Origin: Lentisalinibacter salinarum
GTDB taxonomy: Bacteria > Pseudomonadota > Gammaproteobacteria > Steroidobacterales > Woeseiaceae
Assembly: GCF_040706555.1 (NCBI RefSeq)
Contig: NZ_JAPDRH010000003.1
Span: forward strand, 248,001-312,000
DNA: 64,000 nt
Reading direction: 5' to 3'
Shown: positions 31,431 to 41,243 of the stretch, piece after piece
How positions within the stretch are numbered: position 1 is the first letter of the stretch
How the letters are laid out: each line of letters begins with the position of its first letter
The notes under the pieces: generated by a model
What the model was told of the DNA's origin: nothing
The model's input: the letters and a program-made list of their open reading frames with translations, nothing else
Database searches by the model: none
Translations under genes and position numbers: made by a program

Positions 31431-33398
31431 TCAGCCGGCCCACAACAGCCAGCCGAGCAGCGTGGTGAGACCGATCACCATCGCGAACGCATAGTGGTAG
31501 AGATAACCGGACTGCACCCGCCGTACCGCCGTGGCGATGCGCCCTATCGTGCTGGCCGTGCCATTGACCATCACGCCGTCGATGACCGTCTGGTCGCCCG
31601 CCTTCCACAGCACGTTGCCGATGCCGCGGCCGCCCGCCGCGAATACGCGCAGGTAGAGTTCGTCGGCGTAGTACTTGTTGACCAGCAGGCGGTAGACGGC
31701 CGACAGGCGCTCGCTGGCCTCCGCCGCGAGTTCCGGCCGGCGCAGCCAGACGTACCAGGCGACCGCGAGGCCCGCCAGTGCCAGATAGACGGCAGGCCCG
31801 GCGAATGCGTGCAGGATGAAACCGGCCGGACCGTGAAACTCCTCGCCCACGGCCGCCAGCGCGCCGTGCTCCGGCGCCACCCGGATGGCGTCGCCGAAGA
31901 AATCGCCGAACAGCAGCGGGCCGATGGTGAACCAGCCGATAAGCAGCGAGGGGATCGCCAGCAGCACCAGCGGGACGGTCACCACCGCCGGCGTCTCGTG
32001 CAGATGGGACCGGGTGGCGGCATCCATGCGCTCCTCGCCGTGGAAGACGAGGAAGAACATGCGGAACGAGTACAGTGCCGTGACGAAGACGCCGAGCAGC
32101 ACGCTCCAGTAGGCGATGGCATGGGCCACGCTGCCCTGCTCCACCCACGCCGCGTGCACCGCCTCGATCAGGGCGTCCTTGGAGAAGAAGCCGGCCGTGC
32201 CCGGGAAGCCGATCAGCGCGAGCGAGCCGATCAGCGCCGTCCAGTAGGTGACGGGCATGTACTTCCTCAGCCCGCCCATGCGGCGAATGTCCTGCTCGTG
32301 ATGCATGGCGATGATCACCGAGCCGGCCGCCAGGAACAGCAGCGCCTTGAAGAAGGCATGGGTCATCAGGTGGAAGATGCCCGCCGCATAGGCCGAGGCG
32401 CCTAGCGCCACGGTCATGTAGCCCAGCTGTGACAGGGTCGAGTAGGCCACCACCCGCTTGATGTCGTTCTGCACGATGCCGAGCAGGCCCATGAAGAAGG
32501 CCGTCACCGCGCCGATGATCAGCACGAAACCCAGAGCAGTGGCCGAGAGTTCGTACAGCGGCGACATGCGCGCCACCATGAAGATTCCCGCCGTGACCAT
32601 CGTGGCCGCGTGGATCAGCGCGGAGATCGGCGTGGGGCCCTCCATGGAGTCCGGCAGCCAGACGTGCAGGGGCACCTGGGCCGATTTGCCCATGGCGCCG
32701 ATGAACAGCAGGATGCAGATCACCGTCATGGCGTTCCACGGGCTGCCGGCGAAGATCGCGATCTCCTGACCGGCGATGCGCTCGGCCTGGGCGAAGGTCT
32801 CGGCGTAGTCCAGCGTGCCGGCGAACATCACCACGGCGGCGATGCCGAGGATGAAGCCGAAATCGCCCACCCGGTTCACCAGGAACGCCTTCAGGTTGGC
32901 GACGATGGCCGTGGGTTTCTTGTACCAGAAGCCGATCAGCAGGTAGGACACCAGCCCAACCGCCTCCCAGCCGAAGAACAGCTGCAGGAAGTTGTTCGAC
33001 ATCACCAGCATCAGCATGGCGAAGGTGAACAGGGAGATGTAGCTGAAGAAGCGCTGGTAGCCCGGGTCGTCGTGCATGTAGCCGATGGTGTAGATGTGCA
33101 CCATCAGCGAGACGAAGGTCACCACGACCATCATCAGCGCGCTCAGCCGGTCGATAAGGAAGCCCACCTCCATGCGCAGACCGTCGGTGACGGCCCAGGT
33201 GTAGACGGTGTAGTTCTGCACCTCGCCGCCGTCGAACACCAGGTCCTTCAGCACCAGCAGCGAGAGCACCGCGGAGAGGCCCACGGCGAGGATGGTGATC
33301 CAGTGCGACCCGGCCCGGCCGATCTGCCGGCCGAACACGCCCGCAATGATGGCGGCGACGAGGGGCGCGAGGACGATGATGAGATGCATCGCTTGCAT
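31431..33398 (-). CDS. nuoL: NADH-quinone oxidoreductase subunit L
   Basis: Distal antiporter-like subunit carrying the long lateral helix HL. At 655 aa it has about 16 membrane segments. Motifs: FGWEAVGLVSYLLIGFWYKKPTAIVANLKAFLVNRVGDFGF, GKSAQVPLHVWLPDSMEGPTPISALIHAATMVTAGIFMVARMSPLYE, and VQNDIKRVVAYSTLSQLGYMTVALG. The C-terminal amphipathic and final transmembrane segments are present (GYLYHYAFAMVIGLTTLLGWLLW). It begins 3 bases after nuoK ends. Confidence 0.98.
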   Translation of the reverse strand: MQAMHLIIVLAPLVAAIIAGVFGRQIGRAGSHWITILAVGLSAVLSLLVLKDLVFDGGEVQNYTVYTWAVTDGLRMEVGFLIDRLSALMMVVVTFVSLMVHIYTIGYMHDDPGYQRFFSYISLFTFAMLMLVMSNNFLQLFFGWEAVGLVSYLLIGFWYKKPTAIVANLKAFLVNRVGDFGFILGIAAVVMFAGTLDYAETFAQAERIAGQEIAIFAGSPWNAMTVICILLFIGAMGKSAQVPLHVWLPDSMEGPTPISALIHAATMVTAGIFMVARMSPLYELSATALGFVLIIGAVTAFFMGLLGIVQNDIKRVVAYSTLSQLGYMTVALGASAYAAGIFHLMTHAFFKALLFLAAGSVIIAMHHEQDIRRMGGLRKYMPVTYWTALIGSLALIGFPGTAGFFSKDALIEAVHAAWVEQGSVAHAIAYWSVLLGVFVTALYSFRMFFLVFHGEERMDAATRSHLHETPAVVTVPLVLLAIPSLLIGWFTIGPLLFGDFFGDAIRVAPEHGALAAVGEEFHGPAGFILHAFAGPAVYLALAGLAVAWYVWLRRPELAAEASERLSAVYRLLVNKYYADELYLRVFAAGGRGIGNVLWKAGDQTVIDGVMVNGTASTIGRIATAVRRVQSGYLYHYAFAMVIGLTTLLGWLLWAG

Positions 33399-33401
33399 GC
33401 G

Positions 33402-33713
33402 CTAGCCCTTCATCGCGTCCATGTTCTCGACATCGATACTGCGCCGGCTGCGGAACAGCACCACCAGGATGGCCAGCCCGATGGCCGCCTCGGCCGCCGC
33501 CACTGTCAGGATGAAGAACACGAATACCTGGCCGAGTTCATTGCCCACGTAGCGGGAGAAGGCCACGAAATTGAAGTTCACCGCCAGCAGCATGAGCTCG
33601 ATGCACATCAACAGCAGGATGACGTTCTTGCGGTTGATGAAGATACCGGCGACCGCCAGCGAGAACAGGATCGCCGACAGCGTGAGGTAGTGCTGCAGTC
33701 CGATGCCGCTCAC
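33402..33713 (-). CDS. nuoK: NADH-quinone oxidoreductase subunit K
   Basis: Small three-helix membrane subunit, 103 aa, with the functional glutamates in MCIELMLLAVNFNFVAF and VAAAEAAIGLAILV. The start is GTG 33713, which overlaps the nuoJ stop (GTGA) and gives a protein beginning SGIGLQHYLTLSAILF, the normal NuoK start. Longer readings in the same frame run through nuoJ and are spurious. Confidence 0.97.
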   Translation of the reverse strand: MSGIGLQHYLTLSAILFSLAVAGIFINRKNVILLLMCIELMLLAVNFNFVAFSRYVGNELGQVFVFFILTVAAAEAAIGLAILVVLFRSRRSIDVENMDAMKG

Positions 33714-34312
33714 TGGCGCTCCTCCGAATCCATGCTGACCAGGCGCACCCGATCCTCGCGGCGGGCGCTCACCTGCCGGGAGATGTTCTGCACCTTCAGG
33801 CCGGGGCGCCGGCGCATGGTCAGCGTAATCGCGGCGACGATGGCGAGCAGCAGTATCACCGCGGCCAGCTCGAAGGCGTACACGTGCTCGGTGTAGAGCA
33901 CCGAGCCCAGCGCCTTGGTATTGCTGTAGCCCTCCGGCAGGGGCGGCGCGTCCGCCATCGTCGTGAGCCCGCGGCTCTTCGCCCAGATGACCTGCACCAG
34001 CTCGACCACCATGATCGCGGCGACCACCAGGCCCAGCGGCGCGTAGCGGGTGAGACCCTCGCGCACCGCTTCCACGTTGACGTCGAGCATCATGACGACG
34101 AACAGGAACAGCACCATGACCGCGCCTACATAGACAAGCACCAGCACGATGGCCAGGAACTCCGCCTCCGCCAGCAGCCACAGCACCGCGCTGTTGAAGA
34201 AAGCCAGCACGAGGAACATCACGGAATACACCGGGTTCCGCGAGAAGATCACGCCGAGTGCCGCACCGATCAGCACGGCGCTGAAGACGTAGAAGAGCAG
34301 CGTCTCAAACAA
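33710..34312 (-). CDS. nuoJ: NADH-quinone oxidoreductase subunit J
   Basis: Five-helix membrane subunit with the pi-bulge helix (LAIVLVLVYVGAVMVLFLFVVMMLDV), 200 aa. It starts at TTG 34312 (FETLLFYVFSAVLIGAALGVIFSRNPVYSVMFLVLAFFNSAVLWLLAEAEFLA). The extra-membrane C-terminus after about residue 165 is basic and hydrophilic. It overlaps nuoK by 4 bases and lies 69 bases after nuoI. Confidence 0.96.
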   Translation of the reverse strand: MFETLLFYVFSAVLIGAALGVIFSRNPVYSVMFLVLAFFNSAVLWLLAEAEFLAIVLVLVYVGAVMVLFLFVVMMLDVNVEAVREGLTRYAPLGLVVAAIMVVELVQVIWAKSRGLTTMADAPPLPEGYSNTKALGSVLYTEHVYAFELAAVILLLAIVAAITLTMRRRPGLKVQNISRQVSARREDRVRLVSMDSEERQ

Positions 34313-34381
34313 AATCCGGTCCCCAATGGCTCCCGCTCCCGGGAGCCCCTAGTCAGTAGTGGTCGATTGCGGCGCCCTGCC

Positions 34382-34864
34382 CTAGCGGTAGGGCGCGTCC
34401 GCGGCCTTGTCGGCGGCGATCATCGGTTCGTACTTCTCGCCGACGGCCAGCAGTTTCTCCTTGGTCATGATGTTCTCGCCCCGGTTCTCCATGTGGTACT
34501 CGTGGATCCGGGTCTCGACGATCGCATCCACCGGGCATGCCTCTTCGCAGAACCCGCAGTAGATGCACTTGAACAGATCGATATCGTAACGGGTCGTGCG
34601 GCGCGTGCCGTCCGGCCCCACGTCGGATTCGATGGTGATGGCCAGCGCCGGACAGACCGCCTCGCAGAGCTTGCAGGCGATGCAGCGCTCCTCCCCGTTC
34701 GGGTAGCGGCGCAGGGCGTGCAGACCGCGGAAGCGCGGCGACTGCGGCGTCTTCTCCTCCGGGTACTGCACCGTGACCTTGGTGCGGAACAGATTCCGCC
34801 CGGTCAGCATCAGGCCGCGCCAGAGCTCGAGCAGCAGAAACGTCTTGAGGATATTCCTGACCAT
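34382..34864 (-). CDS. nuoI: NADH-quinone oxidoreductase subunit I
   Basis: Peripheral-arm ferredoxin-like subunit carrying clusters N6a and N6b. The 160-aa protein has two 4Fe-4S motifs, CIACKLCEAVCPALAI and CIYCGFCEEACPVDAIV. The N-terminal amphipathic segment (NILKTFLLLELWRGLMLTGRNLF) docks onto the membrane arm. It is 12 bases after nuoH. Confidence 0.98.
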   Translation of the reverse strand: MVRNILKTFLLLELWRGLMLTGRNLFRTKVTVQYPEEKTPQSPRFRGLHALRRYPNGEERCIACKLCEAVCPALAITIESDVGPDGTRRTTRYDIDLFKCIYCGFCEEACPVDAIVETRIHEYHMENRGENIMTKEKLLAVGEKYEPMIAADKAADAPYR

Positions 34865-34876
34865 CCGCGCTCTCCC

Positions 34877-35974
34877 CTACACGCCTGCCGCCAGCCGCGC
34901 CCAGGGGCCCACCTTCAGCCACGCGAGCAGGCCCTCGACGGCGATCCAGACGATCGTCACCGGGATGAAGACCTTCCATCCGAGCCGCATGATCTGGTCG
35001 TAACGGTAGCGCGGGAACGTCGCCCGCAACCACAGGAAGCAGAACAGGAAGAATGCGGTCTTCAGCGCGAACCAGAAGAAGCCCGGCTGCACGATCCAGG
35101 CGTTCCCGCTGATGCCGGCGAACCCGATCAGACCCTCGAACGGCGACAGCCAGCCGCCCCAGAACAGCACCGCCGTGAGCGCAGAGATCAGCACCATGTT
35201 GGCGTACTCGGCCAGGAAGAATACGGCGAAGGCGATGCCGGAGTACTCCACGTGGAAGCCGGCGACGATCTCCGATTCTCCCTCGGCCACGTCGAACGGC
35301 GCCCGGTTGGTCTCCGCGACGCCGGAGATGAAATAGACGGCGAACAGCGGCAGCAGCCACAGCCAGAACCAGTTGGTGATGCCGCCCTGCTGGGCGCGGA
35401 TGATCTCGCCGAGGTTCAGGCTGCCGGCCGCCATCAGCACGCCGACCAGGGCGAAGCCCATCGCGATCTCGTAGGCGACGATCTGCGCGGCGGAGCGCAT
35501 GGCGCCGAGGAAGGCATATTTCGAGTTGGTGGCCCAGCCGGCCAGGATGACGCCGTAGACACCCACCGAGGTGAGTGCCAGCACGTACAGGAGTCCCGCG
35601 TCGATGTCGGCCAGGACGAAGTCCTCGCTGAGCGGAATCACGGCCCAGGTGGCCAGCGCCGGCGTGATGGACAGCAGCGGCGCGATCACGAACAGGAAAC
35701 GGCTGGAGTTGGTGGGTACCACGACCTCCTTCATCAGCAGCTTCAGCACGTCGGCGAACGGCTGCAGCAGGCCCCGGAAGCCCACCCGGTTCGGCCCGAT
35801 GCGGTTCTGGATGGAGCCGATCACCTTGCGCTCGGCCAGCGTCAGGAAGGCCACGGTCAGGATCACGCACACCATCACGGCCACGATCTGGGTGGTAACG
35901 ACCGTGACCATCTGCACCGTCTCCGGCAACCGGCCCAGCAGCCCGAAACTGATGAGATTCAGGAAATCGTTCAC
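34877..35974 (-). CDS. nuoH: NADH-quinone oxidoreductase subunit H
   Basis: Eight-helix membrane subunit forming the quinone chamber, 365 aa. It starts at GTG 35974, overlapping the nuoG stop by 4 bases. Signature sequences: ERKVIGSIQNRIGPNRVGFRGLLQPFADVLKLLMKE, ETNRAPFDVAEGESEIVAGFHVEYSG and RATFPRYRYDQIMRLGWKVFIP, covering the quinone-site loops with their conserved Glu/Arg/Asp residues. Confidence 0.98.
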   Translation of the reverse strand: MNDFLNLISFGLLGRLPETVQMVTVVTTQIVAVMVCVILTVAFLTLAERKVIGSIQNRIGPNRVGFRGLLQPFADVLKLLMKEVVVPTNSSRFLFVIAPLLSITPALATWAVIPLSEDFVLADIDAGLLYVLALTSVGVYGVILAGWATNSKYAFLGAMRSAAQIVAYEIAMGFALVGVLMAAGSLNLGEIIRAQQGGITNWFWLWLLPLFAVYFISGVAETNRAPFDVAEGESEIVAGFHVEYSGIAFAVFFLAEYANMVLISALTAVLFWGGWLSPFEGLIGFAGISGNAWIVQPGFFWFALKTAFFLFCFLWLRATFPRYRYDQIMRLGWKVFIPVTIVWIAVEGLLAWLKVGPWARLAAGV

Positions 35975-38166
35975 CCCGCGGCCTCCAGCCGGTCGTCGTG
36001 CTCACTGCGCTCGCGGCCCTCGCGACCGTCGACCGTCAGTTGCAGCGCGTGGGCGTGACGAACCAGCGCGTCCACCCGGTAGATGGGCACGTCGAGTATC
36101 GAGCCCTCGGGCGCCTCCGCCGCCTCGCAAACATGCTCGCCCGCGTAGGCGTTGTCCGGTACCGGCGTGCCGATCCTGCCGAGTGCCTCGTCGCGTACCT
36201 GATCCGCGGAGACGTAATCGAAGCCGGGCGCGTCCAGCAGGTTGCCGATCACCCGCAGTATCTTCCAGCCGGGACGCGCCTCGCCCACCGGGCTGGCGAC
36301 ACCGGCGAAGCTCTGCACACGCCCCTCGCCGTTCACGAAGGTGCCGGCCGTCTCGAATGCAGTGCCGAGCGGCAGCATGACATCCGCGGCGGCCTCGACG
36401 CCGGGCGTGCGATAGGCGGTCAGCGCCGCGACGAACTCGCTGCCGGCGAATGCCTGCCGCGCGTCGGCGGCGAAGTCCTCGTCCGGGTCGGCGCCCATCA
36501 GCAGCAACCCGCGCGGCGGCTCCGCGAGCAGGCTGGCCACATCCCGGCCGGGCGTCTCCCGGCGAGCTCCGGCCGCCGCGCGATGGGGCAGCACACCGGC
36601 CAGGCAGGCCCCGGCCGCATTGGCGCCCTCCGAGACATAGCCGAGCCCCGAGCCGGTCAGCTCCGCCAGCGCGGCTGCCAGCGCGCGCAGATCCGCGTAG
36701 CGCGGGTGCCGCCCGGCGATCTGCCCGAGCAGTATCAGCCCGTCGTCGCCCTCGGCGAGGCTGGCCGCGGCGCGGCGCTGTTCGTCGTCGGGGGTGACGC
36801 CCTCGGTCAGAGCCTGCACCGACTCCGGGATCGCCCTCTCCCGCAGTTCCGCGGCAGCGACCGTCACGCCGGCCAGCCCGGCGAGCAGACCGCCCTCGGC
36901 GCAGGCCTCCACGCCGAAGAAATAGGGATAGCGCTGCGGGTTCACGAAGGAAACCTTTGCGCCGCCCACGGCCGCCTTGCGGACGCGATGGGCGAGCATC
37001 GGCACCTCCTTGCGCAGGTTCGAGCCCACGACCAGCACGGCGTCGAGGTCCTCGATGCCCTCCAGCGAACGGCCGAGCGCGGGGAACACGGGGTCTGCGT
37101 CCTGATCGCGAAAGTCGCGCCGGCGCAGGCGATGGTCCAGATTCGCGGTGCCCAGATGCTCGCCCAGGCGGGCCAGCAGATGGCATTCCTCGAGGGTCGC
37201 CGAAGGCGCCGTCAGCAAAGCGACATCGGCCGGATCCGCTGCGGCGATCTCGCGCAGGCGCTCGGCCGTCACCGACAGCGCGTCCTCCCAGGACACCGGC
37301 TCCCAGTGCCCGTCGCGCTTCACCATGGGCTCGCGCAGCCGGGCCTCGCTGTAGATGCCCTCGTAGCTGAATCGATCCCGATCGGCGATCCAGGTCTCGT
37401 TGATCGCCTCGTTGCGGCGGGGAACGATGCGCTTGACCGTGCCCCGGAGCACGTGTGCATGGAGGTTGCTGCCCGCGCAGTCGTGCGGCGACACCATCGG
37501 CCGCTGCACCATCTCCCAGGCGCGCGCGCTGTAGCGGTAGGGCTTGTTGTTCAGCGCGCCCACCGGGCAGACGTCGATGATGTTGCCGGAGAGTTCGTGA
37601 TCGACGCTCTTCTCGATGTAGGTGCCGATCTTCATGTGCTCGCCGCGATCCGTGGTGCCCAGCTCCTGGATGCCGGCGATCTCCTGGCCGAAGCGCACGC
37701 AGCGGGTGCAGTGAATGCAGCGGGTCATGTCGGTGGATACGAGCGGACCCAGGTCCTGGTCCTTCACCACCCGCTTGCCTTCGGTGTAGCGGGAGACGTC
37801 ACGGCCGAAGCCCATGGCGAGGTCCTGCAGCTCGCACTCGCCGCCCTGGTCGCAAATGGGGCAGTCCAGCGGGTGGTTGATGAGCAGGAACTCCATGGTG
37901 GCCTTCTGCGCCGAGACCGCCCTGGCGGAACGGGTGAAGACCTTCATGCCTTCGTTGACCGGGGTGGCGCACGCGGGCAGCGGCTTCGGTGCCTTCTCCA
38001 CCTCTACCAGGCACATACGGCAGTTGGCGGCCACGGACAGCTTCTCGTGGTAGCAGAAACGCGGCACGTAGATGTTCGCCGCATCCGTGACCTCGATCAG
38101 CATCTGGCCCTTGCGCGCCTGCAGGGGCTTGCCGTCGACTTCTATGTTGACCAGATCGTCGCTCAT
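35971..38166 (-). CDS. nuoG: NADH-quinone oxidoreductase subunit G
   Basis: Largest peripheral-arm subunit, 731 aa. N-terminal 2Fe-2S ligands are in YVPRFCYHEKLSVAANCRMCLVEVE with a further Cys in KPLPACATPV. The cluster N5 and N4 ligands follow in HPLDCPICDQGGECELQD and RCIHCTRCVRFGQEIAGIQELG, and cluster ligands recur in NIIDVCPVGALNNKPYR. The C-terminal molybdopterin-oxidoreductase-like domain is reduced and shows no cofactor motif. It ends overlapping nuoH and starts 22 bases after nuoF. Confidence 0.97.
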   Translation of the reverse strand: MSDDLVNIEVDGKPLQARKGQMLIEVTDAANIYVPRFCYHEKLSVAANCRMCLVEVEKAPKPLPACATPVNEGMKVFTRSARAVSAQKATMEFLLINHPLDCPICDQGGECELQDLAMGFGRDVSRYTEGKRVVKDQDLGPLVSTDMTRCIHCTRCVRFGQEIAGIQELGTTDRGEHMKIGTYIEKSVDHELSGNIIDVCPVGALNNKPYRYSARAWEMVQRPMVSPHDCAGSNLHAHVLRGTVKRIVPRRNEAINETWIADRDRFSYEGIYSEARLREPMVKRDGHWEPVSWEDALSVTAERLREIAAADPADVALLTAPSATLEECHLLARLGEHLGTANLDHRLRRRDFRDQDADPVFPALGRSLEGIEDLDAVLVVGSNLRKEVPMLAHRVRKAAVGGAKVSFVNPQRYPYFFGVEACAEGGLLAGLAGVTVAAAELRERAIPESVQALTEGVTPDDEQRRAAASLAEGDDGLILLGQIAGRHPRYADLRALAAALAELTGSGLGYVSEGANAAGACLAGVLPHRAAAGARRETPGRDVASLLAEPPRGLLLMGADPDEDFAADARQAFAGSEFVAALTAYRTPGVEAAADVMLPLGTAFETAGTFVNGEGRVQSFAGVASPVGEARPGWKILRVIGNLLDAPGFDYVSADQVRDEALGRIGTPVPDNAYAGEHVCEAAEAPEGSILDVPIYRVDALVRHAHALQLTVDGREGRERSEHDDRLEAAG

Positions 38167-38188
38167 GGTGCTCGTTGTGCGGTACGGG

Positions 38189-39493
38189 TCACGCGGCCCG
38201 GCGGTCGTCGTCCTCGACGATGCTCCGGCCCTTGTGCTCGACCATGTATTCGAATTCGTGGCGGAAGTGTCTCAGGAAGCTCTGCACCGGCCACGCGGCG
38301 GCGTCGCCCAGCGCGCAGATGGTGTGTCCCTCGATCTTGTTGGCCACGTCGAGGAGTTTGTCCAGATCGCCTGCCGTCGCCTCGCCCTGGAGCATGCGGG
38401 TCAGCATGCGGTACAGCCAGCCCGTGCCCTCGCGGCAGGGCGTGCACTGGCCGCAGGACTCGGCCATGTAGAAGCGCGAGATGCGCCGCAGGACGCGCAC
38501 CATGCAGGTGGTCTCGTCCATCACCATCACGGCGCCGGTGCCGAAGGACGAGCCCGCCTCCTTCAGCGAGTTGTAGTCCATGGTGCAGCCCATGATGATG
38601 TCGGCCGGCAGCACCGGTACCGAGGAGCCGCCCGGGATCACCGCCTTCAGCTTGCGCCCGCCCAGCATGCCGCCGCAGCGCTCCAGGAGGTCCGGGAACG
38701 GGATACCCATGGGCAGTTCCAGATTCTGGGGGCGTTCCACGTGCCCGGAGACGGAGAAGATCGCAGTGCCGCCGGACCCCTCCACGCCCAGGTCCGAGAA
38801 CCACCTGGCACCGTTGCGGATGATGGACGGCACGCTGGCGAGCGACTGGGTGTTGTTCACCGTGGTGGGCTTGCCGTACACGCCGAAGTTCGCGGGGAAC
38901 GGCGGCTTGAAGCGCGGCTTGCCCTGCTTGCCTTCGAGGGACTCCAGCAGCGCCGTCTCCTCGCCGCAGATGTAGGCGCCGGCGCCCACGAAGGTATACA
39001 GGTCGAAATCGATGCCGGAGCCGCGGATGTCCCTGCCGAGCAGCCCCGCCTCGTAGGCCTCGGCCAGCGCCGCCTCGAACCTCGGCACCGGCTCTTCCAT
39101 GAACTCCCCGCGGATGTAGTTGTAGCCCACCGTGGCGCCCATCGCATAACCGGCGATGGCCATCCCCTCGACGAGGCTGTGGGGGTTGTAGCGCAGAATC
39201 TCCCGGTCGTGGCAGGTGCCCGGCTCGCTCTCGTCCGAGTTGCAGACGATGTACTTCTGCACCGGCGCGCTGCGCGGCATGAAGCTCCACTTCAGGCCGG
39301 TGGGGAAGCCGGCGCCGCCGCGGCCCTTGAGCCCGGACTCCTTGACCTCCTCGATCACCGCCTCCGGTGTCATCTCGCCCTTCAGGATGCGCTCCCACGC
39401 CTCGTAGCCGCCCACCTTGCGGTAGGCCTCGAGGCTCCAGGGCGAGTCCTGCCCGAGCGTCGCGTAGCAGACCAGATTCTCGTTAGCGCTCAT
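38189..39493 (-). CDS. nuoF: NADH-quinone oxidoreductase subunit F
   Basis: NADH- and FMN-binding subunit with cluster N3. The 434-aa protein is taken from ATG 39493, which overlaps the nuoE stop by one base; longer readings start in nuoE. Motifs: GLKGRGGAGFPTGLKWSFMP (NADH), CNSDESEPGTCHDREILRYNPHSLVEGMAIAGYA (FMN), GAGAYICGEETALLESLEGKQGKPR, and 4Fe-4S ligands in ESCGQCTPCREGTGW plus a downstream Cys (TICALGDAAAWPVQSFLRHFRHEFE). Confidence 0.98.
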   Translation of the reverse strand: MSANENLVCYATLGQDSPWSLEAYRKVGGYEAWERILKGEMTPEAVIEEVKESGLKGRGGAGFPTGLKWSFMPRSAPVQKYIVCNSDESEPGTCHDREILRYNPHSLVEGMAIAGYAMGATVGYNYIRGEFMEEPVPRFEAALAEAYEAGLLGRDIRGSGIDFDLYTFVGAGAYICGEETALLESLEGKQGKPRFKPPFPANFGVYGKPTTVNNTQSLASVPSIIRNGARWFSDLGVEGSGGTAIFSVSGHVERPQNLELPMGIPFPDLLERCGGMLGGRKLKAVIPGGSSVPVLPADIIMGCTMDYNSLKEAGSSFGTGAVMVMDETTCMVRVLRRISRFYMAESCGQCTPCREGTGWLYRMLTRMLQGEATAGDLDKLLDVANKIEGHTICALGDAAAWPVQSFLRHFRHEFEYMVEHKGRSIVEDDDRRAA

Positions 39494-39993
39494 CAGTCCA
39501 GTGCGTCCAGTATCTCGTCGATGCGCTCGGCGGTGAGGTTCTCGTGGTAGACGTGGTCCACCATCATCATCGGCGCCCCGCAACAGGCGGCGAGGCACTC
39601 CTCTTCGCGCTTCAGGTAGATGCGCCCGTCCTGCGTGCTCTCACCCAGGGAGACGCCGAGTTTCTTCTCGACGTGCTCCACCAGGTCTTCCGCGCCTCGC
39701 AGCATGCAGGAGACATTGGTGCAGATCGAAACGCTGTGCCGGCCCACCGGCTTCGTCTCGAACATCGAATAGAACGTGGCGACTTCGTACACCTGGATGG
39801 GCGGCAGCTCCAGGTAGGCCGCGACGGCGTCCATGAGCTCCGGCGTCAGATAGCCGTCGTTCTGGTGCTGCGCGGCATGCAGCGCGCCGATCACCGCCGA
39901 GCGTTTGCGGTCCTCGGGAAAGCGCGCGGTCCACTTGTCGATCTCCTCGCGCACGTGGGGGCTCAGTTCGGGCGCTACCGTCTGTTCCGTCAC
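39493..39993 (-). CDS. nuoE: NADH-quinone oxidoreductase subunit E
   Basis: Thioredoxin-like 2Fe-2S subunit (cluster N1a), 166 aa. It starts at GTG 39993 within the nuoD stop (GTGA). Cluster ligands are in SICTNVSCMLRGAEDL (C-x4-C) and EECLAACCGAPMM (C-x3-C). The helical N-terminus VREEIDKWTARFPEDRKRSAVIGALHAAQHQNDGYLTPELMDAVA is typical. Confidence 0.98.
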   Translation of the reverse strand: MTEQTVAPELSPHVREEIDKWTARFPEDRKRSAVIGALHAAQHQNDGYLTPELMDAVAAYLELPPIQVYEVATFYSMFETKPVGRHSVSICTNVSCMLRGAEDLVEHVEKKLGVSLGESTQDGRIYLKREEECLAACCGAPMMMVDHVYHENLTAERIDEILDALD

Positions 39994-41243
39994 CGGTCCA
40001 CCTCCCCGAACACGATGTCCTGGGTGCCGATCACGGCAACCACGTCGGCCAGCATGTGGCCCTGCACCATCTCGTTCATGGCGGCCAGATGGGCGAAGCC
40101 CGGCGCCCGCACCTTCAGCCGGTAGGGCTTGTTGGCTCCGTCCGAGATCAGATAGCAGCCGAACTCGCCCTTCGGCGCTTCCACGGCGGCATAGGCCTCG
40201 CCTTCCGGCACCACGTAGCCCTCCGTGAAGAGCTTGAAGTGGTGGATCAGCGATTCCATGTCATCCTTCATCTCGACCCGGCTCGGCGGCGCGATCTTGC
40301 GGTCGTCCAGCATCACGGGGCCCGGGTTCCGCTCCAGCCAGTCGATGCACTGGCGGATGATCCGGTTGGACTGGCGCAGTTCCTCGATGCGTACCAGGTA
40401 GCGGTCGTAGCAGTCGCCGTTGATCCCCACCGGGATATCAAAGTCGAGCCGGTCGTAGACCTCATAGGGCTGCTTCTTGCGGAGGTCCCACTCGATGCCA
40501 GAGCCGCGCAGCATGGGACCGCTGAAGCCCAGCTGCAGCGCGCGCTCCGGCGAGACCACGCCGATGTTAACCGTGCGCTGCTTCCAGATGCGGTTGTCGG
40601 TGAGCAGAGTCTCGTAGTCGTCCACGCAGGCCGGGAAGCGGTCGGTAAAGTCGCGGATGAAGTCGAGCAGCGAGCCCTCCCGCGCCCGGTTCATCTCATC
40701 CACTTCCTTCTGGCTGTGCCACTTCGACGGCTGGTACTTCGGCATCTCCTTCGGCAGGTCGCGGTAGACGCCGCCGGGGCGGTAGTAGGTGGCATGCATC
40801 CGCGTGCCCGACACCGCCTCGTAGCAGTCCATGAGGTCTTCGCGCTCACGGAAACAGTACAGGAACATGGTCATGGCGCCGATATCCAGCCCGTGGGCGC
40901 CGAGCCACATCAGGTGGTTCAGGATGCGCGTGATCTCGTCGAACATCACCCGGATGTACTGGGCGCGGAGCGGCGGCGTGATGCCGAGCAGCTTCTCGAT
41001 GGCCATCACGTAGCCGTGCTCGTTGCACATCATGGACACGTAGTCGAGCCGGTCCATGTAGCCGATGCTCTGGTTGTAGGGCTTCGACTCGGCCAGCTTC
41101 TCGGTGGCCCGGTGCAGGAGACCCACGTGGGGGTCCGCCTTCTGGATCACCTCGCCGTCCATCTCCAGCACGAGGCGCAGCACGCCGTGAGCCGCCGGAT
41201 GCTGGGGCCCGAAGTTCATGGTGAAATTCTGAATCTCAGCCAT
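39990..41243 (-). CDS. nuoD: NADH-quinone oxidoreductase subunit D
   Basis: 49-kDa-type subunit at the quinone site, 417 aa. Features: NFTMNFGPQHPAAHGVLRLVLEMDGE with the quinone-binding His/Tyr region, HVGLLHRATEKLAESKPYNQSIGYMDRLDYVSMMCNEHGY, and the C-terminal APGFAHLAAMNEMVQGHMLADVVAVIGTQDIVFGEVDR. It is separate from nuoC (8-base overlap), unlike the fused nuoCD of enterics and pseudomonads. Confidence 0.98.
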   Translation of the reverse strand: MAEIQNFTMNFGPQHPAAHGVLRLVLEMDGEVIQKADPHVGLLHRATEKLAESKPYNQSIGYMDRLDYVSMMCNEHGYVMAIEKLLGITPPLRAQYIRVMFDEITRILNHLMWLGAHGLDIGAMTMFLYCFREREDLMDCYEAVSGTRMHATYYRPGGVYRDLPKEMPKYQPSKWHSQKEVDEMNRAREGSLLDFIRDFTDRFPACVDDYETLLTDNRIWKQRTVNIGVVSPERALQLGFSGPMLRGSGIEWDLRKKQPYEVYDRLDFDIPVGINGDCYDRYLVRIEELRQSNRIIRQCIDWLERNPGPVMLDDRKIAPPSRVEMKDDMESLIHHFKLFTEGYVVPEGEAYAAVEAPKGEFGCYLISDGANKPYRLKVRAPGFAHLAAMNEMVQGHMLADVVAVIGTQDIVFGEVDR